Shown here: positions 42,716-51,728 of the stretch, piece by piece | How positions within the stretch are numbered: position 1 is the stretch's first letter | Layout: each line of letters opens with the position of its first letter | Origin: Hyphomicrobiales bacterium | GTDB taxonomy: Bacteria; Pseudomonadota; Alphaproteobacteria; Rhizobiales; Rhizobiaceae | Reading direction: 5' to 3' | Assembly: GCA_900472295.1 (NCBI GenBank) | Contig: UCIA01000003.1 | Location: forward strand, 190,065-244,810 | Length of the DNA stretch: 54,746 nucleotides | Position numbers and translations under genes: made by a program | The notes under the pieces: generated by a model | The model's input: only the letters and a program-made list of their open reading frames with translations | Database searches by the model: none | Told to the model about the DNA's origin: nothing

Positions 42716-43726
42716 TCACAGCAAAATCTCACGTTCGTATTGTCTCAAGGCTTCATCGAAGAGTTCTTTGAAGTCGTCGGGAAGATCGAAAGGGATCGTC
42801 CAGTGGACAATTAGCGGCTCTTCTACTGTTCCTCCGTGATCCGTGGAAATCATTGCAACCATCTCATCGAGCTTTTCGGGTATCTCAGCTAACTTGGCTG
42901 CATTGGGTCCGACCGCGTTCATCAGGACTGTTCGTATGGCTTCGCCTTCCTCGGGAATGTGCGCGAAGTGCATGGACTCCTCGAAATCGACGATTGCGGC
43001 CAAAGCATCCCGGATCAGCACGCAGACGTCGTGCATTTCTTCAATATCGGCGGGCTTCCCCGGCGCTCCCCAACTGGCGGTCAGTCGGTCTAAAAGAGCT
43101 GCGAGCGGGCCGACGAGGTTCGACATAACGTGCGTGCGTTCCACCATCCAGTTAGGGAACTGGTCGCGTTGGACGCGAGGCTGGGGGATATAGTATTGGC
43201 CGGCCTGGAGGTTCTTGAGGCGCTTGAACTGCGGCTTGTTCAGATGCCTCATCAGCTCCGCGACGAAGCGCCACTCCCATCCGTCAGGTTTGTCGATGAC
43301 GATGCGTTGAATGATTGGTGGGTAACGCGAAAGGAAGTCGAGGGGTGCCATCTCCGTCTCGTATCGAATGCGATCTCCGCGAGTCCCTAGCTCACGGGCG
43401 GCACGGTCCTCATGGTCTTTCCGCCAAGCAAAGAGCAGTTCAGCAGGATACTTCGCTGCGTCCCGATCAATCTGTCCATGGCAATTTCGACAAAGCCAGA
43501 TGCCGTTCGTGATAGCCGCACGTGTCATGTCTGACATCGCCACATCGTAGCGCACCGCCCCCGGCTGCGCGCCCATAATATGTGCAGCCTCGCCAATCGT
43601 CGTCGCTTTCGCGGGATCGCTATTCGGACCAACAGTCTGAGCGCCGCAATCAGGATTCGAGCACTGGTAGCGCGCTCGTCTGGCAAGGGTGTCGATCGTT
43701 AATTTGGAGAAATCTGGAACCGCCAT
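42716..43726 (-). CDS. HNH endonuclease-domain protein
   Basis: 336 aa. The N-terminal third is an HNH nuclease: Cys pair RYQCSNPDCGAQT, then GEAAHIMGA with the general His, and NGIWLCRNCHGQIDRD with the metal-binding Cys-x2-Cys-His. WRKDHEDRAAREL ends the domain. The remaining ~210 residues are helical with no motif I know and probably form a targeting or partner domain. ATG 43726 is chosen from the family N-terminus; its AAGGA lies too close, and ATG 43762 is the alternative. It is convergent with the HEPN gene (80 bases between). The nuclease, the HEPN neighbour and the atypical composition suggest a defence or mobile-element origin, not proven. Confidence 0.75.
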   Translation of the reverse strand: MAVPDFSKLTIDTLARRARYQCSNPDCGAQTVGPNSDPAKATTIGEAAHIMGAQPGAVRYDVAMSDMTRAAITNGIWLCRNCHGQIDRDAAKYPAELLFAWRKDHEDRAARELGTRGDRIRYETEMAPLDFLSRYPPIIQRIVIDKPDGWEWRFVAELMRHLNKPQFKRLKNLQAGQYYIPQPRVQRDQFPNWMVERTHVMSNLVGPLAALLDRLTASWGAPGKPADIEEMHDVCVLIRDALAAIVDFEESMHFAHIPEEGEAIRTVLMNAVGPNAAKLAEIPEKLDEMVAMISTDHGGTVEEPLIVHWTIPFDLPDDFKELFDEALRQYEREILL

Positions 43727-43927
43727 GATCCTTAAATATACTGCCACCTTTTCTAAGGCCATGTCCGATACATGCTACATGATCGAACCGAGCATGTACT
43801 GAGGAGGATCCGTCTCGTACCAGACCGGGTTGCCGAATGGCGACAATTCGCTGAACCAGCCCTGATGCCGGGCCGACGCTTGCAGCCGATCCACCACGTT
43901 GCCACGCGCTGGCGTGCCCGCCCCCAC

Positions 43928-44173
43928 TCACCCCCCAGCCAGCCTGGGCAGCAGGAAAATCTCTGCCCCCTGCGGCAGTTCCTTCGACCAAGTGTCGCGA
44001 TAGATCGTCCCGTCGATGGCCACCGCAATGCCCTTCTCGATCCAGGGCTCAATCCCGGGATACTGTTCAGCCAGTTTCCTGAACAGTTCCCTGATGTCCT
44101 TGGCCTCGACCTCGACCTTGCTCTGGCCGCCGGCGAGCTGGCCGAGTGCGCCCCAGAGCGTGACTTCGACCAT
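43928..44173 (-). CDS. MoaD/ThiS-family ubiquitin-like sulfur carrier
   Basis: 81 aa. A beta-grasp fold is indicated by MVEVTLWGALGQLAGGQSKV, IRELFRKLAEQYPGI, VAIDGTIY and AEIFLLPRLAGG. The protein ends exactly in Gly-Gly, the thiocarboxylate site of MoaD. It lies 48 bases downstream of the large subunit of a molybdenum hydroxylase on the same strand, so it may supply molybdopterin sulfur or serve maturation of this enzyme. It is not next to moaE or other moa genes. Confidence 0.8.
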   Translation of the reverse strand: MVEVTLWGALGQLAGGQSKVEVEAKDIRELFRKLAEQYPGIEPWIEKGIAVAIDGTIYRDTWSKELPQGAEIFLLPRLAGG

Positions 44174-44221
44174 CAGAGCCTCATTGAATCATGTCCGAAA
44201 CCGCTGCGCACTTTCGTCCTC

Positions 44222-46486
44222 TCAGCCTCCCCGTTCCGCCTCGATCGCGGCGAGTACCCTTGGCGGCGACATCGGGATGTGGGTCATGCGCACGCCGGCG
44301 GCGTTGGAAACCGCATTGGCGATTGCTGCCAGCGGCGGCACGATCGAGGTTTCGCCGACGCCGCGCACGCCATAGGGGTGGTTGGGGTTGGGGATCTCCA
44401 GGATCTGCGTGTCGATCATCGGCAGGTCCGAGCAGACCGGGATGCGGTAGTCGAGGAAGCCGGCGTTCTGGAGACGGCCGTCCTTGCCGTAAATATACTC
44501 CTCGTTGAGCGCCCAGCCGATGCCTTGCGCGGCACCGCCCTGGTACTGGCCCTCGACATAGGTCGGGTGCACCGCCTTGCCGGCATCCTGGATCACCGTG
44601 TAGCGGATGACGCGTGCGGCACCCGTCTCGGGGTCGACCTCGATGTCGCAGATATGGGTGGCGAAGGAGACGCCGGCGCCGTCGGCGACGAGCTCGCTGT
44701 GGCCGGCGATCGGCCCGCCTGTGGTGCCGGACTTGGCGGCGATCTCCTTGAGCGACAGGGCTGCGAGGTTGCCGTATTTCTCGCCCTTGGCGATGGCGTG
44801 GCCATTCTCCCAGACCACGTCGTCGACGGGGATGTCCCACGTCTGCGCGGCGCGGTCGCGCAGGATCTTGATCGCGTTACGGGCGGCCGAGATGGTCGCC
44901 ATCGAGGACGAGAAGGTGCCGCGGCTGCCGTCGGTCATGTCGTTGTAGCCGAGCGAGGACGTGTCGGCGACCACCGCCTTGAGCTGGGCATAGTCGATGC
45001 CGAGCTCCTCTGCCGCCACCAGCGACAGCGACGCGCGCGAACCGCCGACATCAACCGTGCCAACGGCGAGCGACACCGAGCCATCCATGCCGATGTTGAG
45101 GTCCACGCAGGTCTGGCCGCCGAAGTTGAACCAGAAGCCGCAGGCCATGCCGCGACCCTGGTTTTTGCCGAGCGGCGCCTTCATGTGCGGATGGTGCTTG
45201 GCCGCCTCCAGCGTCGGGCCGATGCCGATCGGGCCGTAGACCGGACCGTAGGAGGAGCGAGTGCCTTCCTGCGCGGCGTTCTTGATGCGGAACTCGACCG
45301 GATCGATGCCGAGCTCCTTGGCCAGTTCGTCGACAGCACTTTCCACCGCGAAGGCCGCCATGGGGGCGGAGGGTGCGCGATAGGCCGCGGTCTTCGGCCG
45401 GTTGACCAGCACTTCGAAGCCGACGGTCTTGACGTTGTCGAGCTTGTAGCAGGCGAACGCCGTCATGGCGCCGATCTCGGCCCAGGTACCGGCATAGGGG
45501 CCGCTGGAATAGCGCAGCGTCGCCTCGGCAGCGGTGATGGTGCCGTCCTTGCGGGCGCCGATCTTGACATCGATCGAGGTGGCGCTGGTCGGGCCCGAGG
45601 CGCGGAAGACTTCGTCGCGCGTCATTACCAGCTTCACCGGCCGTCCCGCCTTGCGCGACAAAGCGAGCGCCACCGGCTCGGCCCAGACATGGGTCTTGCC
45701 GCCAAAGCCGCCGCCGATCTCCGAAGAGGTGACGCGCAGCTTCGAAGCTTCCAGCCCGAGCAGTTGCGCGCAATGCTGGCGGTAGACGAAATGCCCTTGA
45801 GTGCAGACCCAGAGGTCGGCGGTGCCGTCGAGGTTCACGTTCGCCACGCAGGCATGCGGCTCGATATAGCCCTGATGCGTCTGCTCGGTCTTGAACGAGC
45901 GCTCGACGATGACATCGGCGTGGCCAAAACCCTGATGGACGTCGCCATGGCCAAACTGGCTGCGCTTGGTGACGTTGGAAGGTTTTGCCGGCTTTTCCTC
46001 AAGGCCCTCGGTGAAGATGGCGTCGTTGATCAAGGGCGCGGTGTGCTTCATCGCCTCGTCGACATCGGTGACATGCGGCAAAATCTCGTACTCGATCTCG
46101 ATCAGCTTCAGCGCCTGCCGCGCCGTGCTGGCATCGACCGCGGCTACCGCGGCCACGGCATGGCCGTCATAGAGCGCCTTGCCGCGCGCCATGCAATTGT
46201 CGAGGACGTCGTACATGCCGGCATCGCCATCGGTGAGATCGGGCAGGTCGGCGGCGGTGATCACCGCCTTCACGCCGGCCAGCTTTTCGGCTTTCGACGT
46301 GTCGATCTTGAGGATTTTCGCGTGTGCATGCGGGCTGCGCAGAACACGCCCGACCAGCTGTCCCGCCATGTTGAAGTCGGCGCCGTAGCGGGCGCGGCCC
46401 GTCACCTTGTCGATGCCGTCGGGGCGAAGGGGGCGGGTGCCGACGGATGAGAATTTGCGGCCCGAAAAGCGTGGATCGAAGTTCAT
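44222..46486 (-). CDS. Xanthine dehydrogenase-family molybdopterin-binding subunit
   Basis: 754 aa. The N-terminal a/b-hammerhead domain (GRARYGADFNMAGQLVGRVL, SPHAHAKILKIDTSKAE) precedes the molybdenum cofactor domain with SEIGGGFGGKTHVWAEP, AYRAPSAPMAAFAVE and GVRGVGETSIVPP. A catalytic-type Glu occurs in the GVGETS segment. There is no Tat signal, so the enzyme is cytoplasmic. It is the last of three subunits (FAD, iron-sulfur, molybdenum), starting three bases after the iron-sulfur gene. The substrate could be a purine, aldehyde or N-heterocycle; the active-site residues do not settle this by eye. Confidence 0.9.
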   Translation of the reverse strand: MNFDPRFSGRKFSSVGTRPLRPDGIDKVTGRARYGADFNMAGQLVGRVLRSPHAHAKILKIDTSKAEKLAGVKAVITAADLPDLTDGDAGMYDVLDNCMARGKALYDGHAVAAVAAVDASTARQALKLIEIEYEILPHVTDVDEAMKHTAPLINDAIFTEGLEEKPAKPSNVTKRSQFGHGDVHQGFGHADVIVERSFKTEQTHQGYIEPHACVANVNLDGTADLWVCTQGHFVYRQHCAQLLGLEASKLRVTSSEIGGGFGGKTHVWAEPVALALSRKAGRPVKLVMTRDEVFRASGPTSATSIDVKIGARKDGTITAAEATLRYSSGPYAGTWAEIGAMTAFACYKLDNVKTVGFEVLVNRPKTAAYRAPSAPMAAFAVESAVDELAKELGIDPVEFRIKNAAQEGTRSSYGPVYGPIGIGPTLEAAKHHPHMKAPLGKNQGRGMACGFWFNFGGQTCVDLNIGMDGSVSLAVGTVDVGGSRASLSLVAAEELGIDYAQLKAVVADTSSLGYNDMTDGSRGTFSSSMATISAARNAIKILRDRAAQTWDIPVDDVVWENGHAIAKGEKYGNLAALSLKEIAAKSGTTGGPIAGHSELVADGAGVSFATHICDIEVDPETGAARVIRYTVIQDAGKAVHPTYVEGQYQGGAAQGIGWALNEEYIYGKDGRLQNAGFLDYRIPVCSDLPMIDTQILEIPNPNHPYGVRGVGETSIVPPLAAIANAVSNAAGVRMTHIPMSPPRVLAAIEAERGG

Positions 46487-46489
46487 GGC

Positions 46490-46966
46490 TTACGCTCCCT
46501 TCATCACATTGGCGGCGTCCTGGACGGCGCGCACGATCTTGTCGTAGCCGGTGCAGCGGCAGAGGTTGCCGGCGAGGCCGAAGCGGATTTCCTCTTCGGT
46601 CGGATCGGGGTTCTTGGCCAGAAGGTCCTTGGCCGCGATCAGGAAGCCCGGCGTGCAGATGCCGCATTGCAACGCCGCATGCTCGAGAAATTTCTGCTGC
46701 AGCGGATGCAGCTGATCGCCATGCGCCATGCCCTCGACGGTCTCGACCTGCCGCCCTTCAGCCTCCGCGCCCAGAACCAGGCACGAGCAGACCAGTCGGT
46801 CGTCGAGGATGATCGAGCAGGCGCCACAGTCGCCGGTGCCGCAGCCTTCCTTCGCGCCCGTCAGCCCGAGCCGGTCGCGCAGCACGTCCAGCAAGGTCTC
46901 GTCGGGCTGGCAAAGGTATTCGAAAGCATCGCCATTGATCGTCGTTGAAACTGCTATACCGGCCAT
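46490..46966 (-). CDS. (2Fe-2S)-binding subunit of the xanthine dehydrogenase-family enzyme
   Basis: 158 aa. Two [2Fe-2S] sites: the ferredoxin set (GCGTGDCGACSIILDDRLVC) and the helical set (QCGICTPGFLIAA, LCRCTGYDKIVRAV). It bridges the FAD and molybdenum subunits. Its ATG overlaps the stop of the FAD subunit (TAATG), indicating tight coupling. Typical length. Confidence 0.92.
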   Translation of the reverse strand: MAGIAVSTTINGDAFEYLCQPDETLLDVLRDRLGLTGAKEGCGTGDCGACSIILDDRLVCSCLVLGAEAEGRQVETVEGMAHGDQLHPLQQKFLEHAALQCGICTPGFLIAAKDLLAKNPDPTEEEIRFGLAGNLCRCTGYDKIVRAVQDAANVMKGA

Positions 46967-47826
46967 TATTTGCCTCCCGCACGTGCATTGGCGGTCGTTG
47001 CGGCTCTCGTGGCCAGCACACCCGCAACTTTTCGTCTGAATTCGATGGTGCCTCGCTTGTCGTCGATGGGCCGGCAGGCGCCCGAGCAGATCTTGGCGAG
47101 CCGCTCAAGCGCTGCTTCATCCAGCTTCCTGCCGATAAGGGCCTCGGCGGCCTCTTCGACCAGAAGCACGGTCACCGCCACGGCGCCCAGCGCGACGCGG
47201 GCGGCTGTGATGACGCCATGCTCGTCGAGCGTCAGGTTCACGCCGGCGCTGACCACCGCAATGTCCATCTCGGTGCGCGGAATGAATCTGAGATAGGCGT
47301 CGCCCGAACGCGGCGCCTGGTTGTCGAGCAGGATCGCCTCGATGATCTCGCCCTTGGCGAGCGACGTCTTGCCCGGCCCGATCGGCACGGCCTCCACGGG
47401 AATGGTGCGCTTGCCCGAGGGACCGGCAATCACGGCCTTTGCGCCGGCGGCCACCAGGGCCGGGACGCTGTCGGCGGCGGGCGAGGCGTTGCACAGATTA
47501 CCGGTTATCGTACAACGGCCCTGCACCTGCTTCGAGCCGATCAGCTTTGCCGCTTCGACGACGCCGGGCCACGCCTTCTTCAGCGCGGCGTTTTCTCCCA
47601 GCACAGCGCAGGGCACGGCGGCGCCAATGCTGAAGCCGTCAGGCGTTTGCCGGATCTCGCTCAGGCCTTCGATCGCCTTGATGTCGACGATCAGATCCGG
47701 CTCGACAAAACCGCCCTTCATCCTGACCAGGAGGTCACTGCCTCCCGCAAGGATGGCGGCTGTACCGGACGATCCGGCCAGCAGGCCAACGGCATCTTCT
47801 ATTGAAAGCGGACGTATGTAACGCAT
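46966..47826 (-). CDS. FAD-binding subunit of the xanthine dehydrogenase-family enzyme
   Basis: 286 aa. FAD-binding motifs ILAGGSDLLVRMKGG and TITGNLCNASPAADS are present, with a C-terminal CO-dehydrogenase-flavoprotein domain. The start is ATG 47826 (MRYIRPLSIEDAV) with AAGGGGAG before it; the open frame beyond, to 48090, runs over the intergenic region and the end of the neighbouring NmrA gene. It is the first gene of the operon. It passes electrons to NAD or another acceptor. Confidence 0.9.
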   Translation of the reverse strand: MRYIRPLSIEDAVGLLAGSSGTAAILAGGSDLLVRMKGGFVEPDLIVDIKAIEGLSEIRQTPDGFSIGAAVPCAVLGENAALKKAWPGVVEAAKLIGSKQVQGRCTITGNLCNASPAADSVPALVAAGAKAVIAGPSGKRTIPVEAVPIGPGKTSLAKGEIIEAILLDNQAPRSGDAYLRFIPRTEMDIAVVSAGVNLTLDEHGVITAARVALGAVAVTVLLVEEAAEALIGRKLDEAALERLAKICSGACRPIDDKRGTIEFRRKVAGVLATRAATTANARAGGK

Positions 47827-47968
47827 CGTCTCCCCTTTGGTCATTACGGTCTCGCCGACCGTTATAAACTGTCTCCTCACAATGACCATCCGGTTGCTCA
47901 TTTCCGCGATTGGGCCAGGCGCGAGGTGGGTTTCGTACCAACTGCGACTGACGCCTGGCCCAGTATGG

Positions 47969-48925
47969 TTACGCCGCCTCTTTTGCATGATGGGTGGTGA
48001 TCCCGAGGTCGTCGAGCGCCTCGGCCACGGCCTGATCGAGCGGGGTGTGCGGGATCTCGCCAATGATGCCTTCCAGCCGGTCGGAGACAAGCCGGTGCGG
48101 TTCGAAGCGCAGATAGGACATCGAGACGATCTCGCGCCACATCGCCACGAACGGGCTGCCGGCGCGCAGCACCCACCACGGCATGAAGGTCAGCTTCAGC
48201 GGACGGCCCAGCGCCTTCTCGGCGGCTTCCTTGATGTCCATATCGGTGACGGCGTGGCCGGGAAAGTTGAGCGCCTCAAAGGAGCCGAGCTTGTCCAGAT
48301 TGCGCGCCAGGCCGACGAAGCCGACGGCGAAGTCCGGCAGGTATGCCCATTCATGCACGAGGTTGGCCGGGCCGGGCGCGGTGTAGACGCCCTTGTTCAT
48401 CTTGGCGGCAACGACCAGGTCGAACCACGAGCCGCTGCCGGTGCCGCCGAAGAAATCGCCGGCGCGCAAAATGATGGTGCGCACCCGGCCGGCATCGGCC
48501 TCGCGGCGAAACAGCGCTTCCATGGCGCAGCGGATGCGGCCCTTTTCAGTGGTCGGGCGGAACGGCGTGTCTTCCGTGACCACCTGCGGCATCGGCGAGC
48601 CGTAATTGTAGACAGTGCCGGGGAAGAGATGCAGCGCGTCGTTGGCGTAGCAGGCGGCCATGACGTTTTCCGCCATCGGCAGGCATTTGCCCCAGTCGGT
48701 GTAGATCGGGTTGAGACCGTTGAAGACGATGTCCACGCCTTGCGTGGCGTGGATCAGCGACTGGCGGTCCATGGCATCGCCGGCGACGGCCGTTGCGCCG
48801 TCGAGTTCGGCTGGCACCTTGCCGGTGCGGGTGACGGCGCGGACGTCGAAGCCGGCGTCGATGAAGGCTTTGCCAACCACGCGGCCGAGCCGGCCATTGG
48901 CGCCGAGAATTGCGATCTTGGTCAT
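47969..48925 (-). CDS. NAD(P)-dependent epimerase/dehydratase, NmrA-like
   Basis: 318 aa. The Rossmann motif GANGRLGRVVGKAF is near the N-terminus, with DAMDRQSLIHATQGVDIVFN and the late RTIILRAGDFFGGTGSGSWF. It resembles atypical SDRs that bind NADP and reduce or sense small molecules; the YxxxK catalytic pair is not evident. The ribosome site GGAGAAG precedes ATG 48925. It is divergent from the LysR gene at 49021, which probably controls it. Confidence 0.83.
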   Translation of the reverse strand: MTKIAILGANGRLGRVVGKAFIDAGFDVRAVTRTGKVPAELDGATAVAGDAMDRQSLIHATQGVDIVFNGLNPIYTDWGKCLPMAENVMAACYANDALHLFPGTVYNYGSPMPQVVTEDTPFRPTTEKGRIRCAMEALFRREADAGRVRTIILRAGDFFGGTGSGSWFDLVVAAKMNKGVYTAPGPANLVHEWAYLPDFAVGFVGLARNLDKLGSFEALNFPGHAVTDMDIKEAAEKALGRPLKLTFMPWWVLRAGSPFVAMWREIVSMSYLRFEPHRLVSDRLEGIIGEIPHTPLDQAVAEALDDLGITTHHAKEAA

Positions 48926-49008
48926 TTTTCTTCTCCGTGTTTGTGTTTGCAGGAGGAATATGATGCCTCCACATGCGAATGAAAATTGACTGAGATTGGC
49001 GTTCTGAT

Positions 49009-49022
49009 ATTCATAAATGAAT
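49009..49022. promoter_or_regulatory. Palindrome over the lysR start
   Basis: ATTCAT-AA-ATGAAT overlaps the ATG of the LysR gene at 49021. LysR proteins often bind such T-N11-A-like symmetric sites; here it could give autorepression. The site is short, so it may be chance. Confidence 0.4.
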
Positions 49023-49929
49023 GACTGACATCGACTGGAACCTGATCAAGAGCTTCGTCACCGTGGCGGAAACCGGCAGCCTGTCGGCGGCGGCGCGCAA
49101 GCTGTCGGCCAGCCAGCCGACGCTTGGGCGTCACATCGGCGAACTCGAACAGGCGCTTGGCGTCACCCTGTTCCGGCGCGGGCGGCGCGGCTATGCGCTG
49201 ACGGAAGCCGGCAGCACGCTGTTCGAACGCGGCAGAGCGGTGAGCGAGCAGGCGAGCGCCTTTTCGTTGCTGGCGCTGGGTTCGGTCGAGGCGATCGAAG
49301 GCACGGTGCGCATTGCCGCCAGCGAGGTGGTGGCGGCCTATGTGCTGCCGCAGATGACGGCGTGGCTCGGCATCGAGGAGCCCGGCATCGAGGTCGAGAT
49401 CGTCGCTTCGAACCAGGTCGAGAACCTGCTAAGGCGCGATGCCGACATCGCAATCCGAATGGTCAAGCCGGCGCAGAACGAACTGACGGCGCGCAAGGTC
49501 TGCGATATCCCGCTGTGCTGCTGCGCGGCCACATCCTATCTTGACCGGCACGGCCGCCCGGTGAAGCCCACCGACCTTCTCGACCACCCGTTGATCGGCT
49601 TCGACCGCAGCGACGAGATGATCCGCGGCTTTACGCAAGTCGGCATCCCCGTCACCCGTAGCAGCTTCCGCTTCAGGACCGACAACCAGATCGTTCTGTG
49701 GGAGGCGCTGCGGGCGGGAAACGGCATCGGTCTTGGCCAGCAGCCGCTGGCCGATAGCGACCCATTGATCGAGAAGCTGCTGCCCGGCATGCCATTGCCC
49801 AGCCTGCCGGTGTGGCTGGCCATGCATCGCGACGTGCGTACCAGCGTGCGCATCCGCCGCGTCGCGGATTTCCTCTATGAGGAGCTGAAGCGCTATTCGG
49901 CGGGAGCGGCCGCGAATTCGGCGCGGTGA
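49021..49929 (+). CDS. LysR-family transcriptional regulator
   Basis: 302 aa. Winged HTH SLSAAARKLSASQPTLGRHI, GELEQALGVTLFRRGRRG, with a full effector domain (VRIAASEVVAAYVLPQMTAWL, TDNQIVLWEALRAGNGIGLG). It is divergent from the NmrA-like gene, with 95 bases between. Its 3' end overlaps the convergent MFS gene by 37 bases. The inducer is unknown. The ATG is the only start preserving the HTH. Confidence 0.9.
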   Translation: MTDIDWNLIKSFVTVAETGSLSAAARKLSASQPTLGRHIGELEQALGVTLFRRGRRGYALTEAGSTLFERGRAVSEQASAFSLLALGSVEAIEGTVRIAASEVVAAYVLPQMTAWLGIEEPGIEVEIVASNQVENLLRRDADIAIRMVKPAQNELTARKVCDIPLCCCAATSYLDRHGRPVKPTDLLDHPLIGFDRSDEMIRGFTQVGIPVTRSSFRFRTDNQIVLWEALRAGNGIGLGQQPLADSDPLIEKLLPGMPLPSLPVWLAMHRDVRTSVRIRRVADFLYEELKRYSAGAAANSAR

Positions 49930-51068
49930 GCGAGGCCGGCCATCAAAAGCACGACGATCAGCAGCGCCGCCATGGCGACGAAGATCGGGCCGAAGCTGAA
50001 ATGCTCGGCGACGAAGCCGATCGCCGACGGCGCCACCAATATGCCGGAATAGCCCATGGTGGTGACGACGCTCATGCCGGTGCCCGACGACATGCCTTCC
50101 TGGTTGCCGCCGGCCGAGAAGATGATCGGCACCATATTGGCGATGCCGAAGCCGCAAAAGGCAAATGCCGCGATGGCGATCCAGGGCGAGGGCGCCAGGC
50201 CGGCGACCAGCATGCCGGCGGCAGCGACGATGGCTGAGCCGCGCAGCGTCGCCACCGCGCCGAAACGGTTGCGCACGCCGTCGCCGAAAAAGCGCATGAC
50301 CGCCATGACGCCGGAGAAGGCGGCGTAGGCGAGGCCGGCAATGGCGAGATCGGCGCCGAGCTCCTGCCGGAGGTAAAGCGCTGCCCAATCGAGCACGGCG
50401 CCTTCGGAAATCATCGTTAGCAGCGCCATCAGCCCGACCAGATAGACCAGCGGGTTGGCCGGCAATGTGAATTTGTGATGCTCTGTGGCCTGCGGCCTGT
50501 CCTCGGCTATGAGGTAGCCGACCGCCACCGCGATGACGGCAAAGGCGATGACCGTGACGACAGCTGCATGGGCGAGGTGGCCGTAAGTCTGGATGGCGTA
50601 ACCGCCCAGGCCGCCACCGGCGAAACCGCCAAGGCTCCAGAAGCCGTGCGACGACGACATGATGGCGCGGGACAGCCGGCGCTCGACCACCACCGCATTG
50701 GCGTTCATCGCGACATCCATGCCGCCGATCGAGCCGCCGAAGATGATCATGGCGATGGCCGCCAGCGGCACATTGGGCGCCAGCGCCACGACCAGCAGGC
50801 CAAGGCTGCCGCACAAGGCGAACCAGCGCAGCACAGAGCGCGAGCCGTGCCTGGAGATCAGATGGCCGCACCAGCTCATCGCCGCGACCGCGCCGACGCC
50901 GAACAGAAGGATCAGCAGGCCGAGCGTGAATTTCGTGATGTCGAGCCGGGTCAGGAACACCGGAATCTGCGGCGCCCAGCTGCCGGTCAGGAAGCCGTTG
51001 GCGAGGAAGATCGCGGCAACCGCCCATCGCCCGCGAATGGCGCTCTGCATGGTGTTTTGCGCATTCAT
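49893..51068 (-). CDS. MFS transporter
   Basis: 391 aa, about twelve hydrophobic segments. MFS signatures include WAPQIPVFLTRLDITKFTLG after helix 1, GHLISRHGSRSVLRWFALCG (motif A region) and FSGVMAVMRFFGDGVRNRFG in the second half. It resembles the fucose-permease-like YbjJ group (SMSS-type SSSHGFWSLGGFAGGG), but no substrate is assignable. The start is ATG 51068; a longer frame begins with TTG 51119. It overlaps the lysR 3' end tail to tail. A repeat-bearing region lies upstream. Confidence 0.88.
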   Translation of the reverse strand: MNAQNTMQSAIRGRWAVAAIFLANGFLTGSWAPQIPVFLTRLDITKFTLGLLILLFGVGAVAAMSWCGHLISRHGSRSVLRWFALCGSLGLLVVALAPNVPLAAIAMIIFGGSIGGMDVAMNANAVVVERRLSRAIMSSSHGFWSLGGFAGGGLGGYAIQTYGHLAHAAVVTVIAFAVIAVAVGYLIAEDRPQATEHHKFTLPANPLVYLVGLMALLTMISEGAVLDWAALYLRQELGADLAIAGLAYAAFSGVMAVMRFFGDGVRNRFGAVATLRGSAIVAAAGMLVAGLAPSPWIAIAAFAFCGFGIANMVPIIFSAGGNQEGMSSGTGMSVVTTMGYSGILVAPSAIGFVAEHFSFGPIFVAMAALLIVVLLMAGLAHRAEFAAAPAE

Positions 51069-51408
51069 GGTTCGAATCCGGTCAAAACTGGCTTTGCGCG
51101 GCAAATTAGATCGATTCAATTTTCAGTCAAGCACCTTTCTTCTTCGTCATCCACGGGCGGAGCAAGGAGCGAAGCGACGCGGCGCAGACCCGAGGATCCA
51201 TGCCGGGACGTGTGTGCGATGCTACGGGGAAGAACCGGCTTAGGTGAGCGCGACCATTATTCTGAGCCGCTTCACTCTTCGGCTGATGTCACGGCATGGA
51301 TCCTAGGGTTTCCGCGACGTCGCTTCGCGACTGCTCCACCCTAGGATGACGAAGTCGCGTGGCTTTCAGCCAACCGCGGATGCCATCGCTGCCCGTTGCC
51401 CGCGTGAT
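51069..51408. other. Intergenic region between MFS gene and DUF1244 gene
   Basis: About 340 bases, dominated by the inverted repeat at 51147-51352. No gene recognised. The A/T-rich stretch near 51105-51130 probably holds the MFS promoter. Confidence 0.6.
51147..51352. repeat. Large imperfect inverted repeat (rhizobial REP type)
   Basis: Left: GTCATCCACGGGCGGAGCA, GAGCGAAGCGACGCGG, CGAGGATCCATGCCG. Right, inverted: CGGCATGGATCCTAGGG, CGCGACGTCGCTTCGCGACT, GCTCCACCCTAGGATGAC. The ~70-base centre is not symmetrical. This pattern is familiar from rhizobial genomes. Confidence 0.75.
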
Positions 51409-51717
51409 CTAATGATCCCTCGGCCGCCTTGCCTCGAATTCCGCCTTCTTGGCGTCCGAAGCCTCGGTCTGGTTCAGCGCCTGCCATTCGGCGTAAGGCA
51501 TGCCGTAGACGATTTCGCGCGACTGATCCTTGGACAAAGCCAGGCCTTCTGCCTCAGCGGCCTCGCGATACCAGTTAGACAGGCAGTTGCGGCAGAAGCC
51601 GGCGAGGTTCATCAGGTCGATGTTCTGGACATCGTTGCGTTCGCGCAGATGCTCGACCAGCCGGCGAAAGGCAGCAGCCTCGAAATCACGTTTCTGTTCT
51701 TCGCTGAGTTCGGTCAT
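51409..51717 (-). CDS. DUF1244 family protein
   Basis: 102 aa. The conserved block FRRLVEHLRERNDVQNIDLMNLAGFCRNCLSNWYREAA and the GMPYAEWQ segment with its Cys residues (FCRNCL) match DUF1244, a small alphaproteobacterial/gammaproteobacterial family of unknown function. The start is ATG 51717, with GAGGA before it. It follows the N-formylglutamate amidohydrolase gene on the same strand (11 bases between), probably in one transcript. Confidence 0.88.
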   Translation of the reverse strand: MTELSEEQKRDFEAAAFRRLVEHLRERNDVQNIDLMNLAGFCRNCLSNWYREAAEAEGLALSKDQSREIVYGMPYAEWQALNQTEASDAKKAEFEARRPRDH

Positions 51718-51728
51718 TGTCTCGGTCC

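Noticed and set aside
43772..46450. An 892-codon open frame on the plus strand opposite the xanthine dehydrogenase large subunit and MoaD gene
   Set aside because: The opposite strand has full enzyme motifs. This frame has no ribosome site or domain and spans an intergenic junction.
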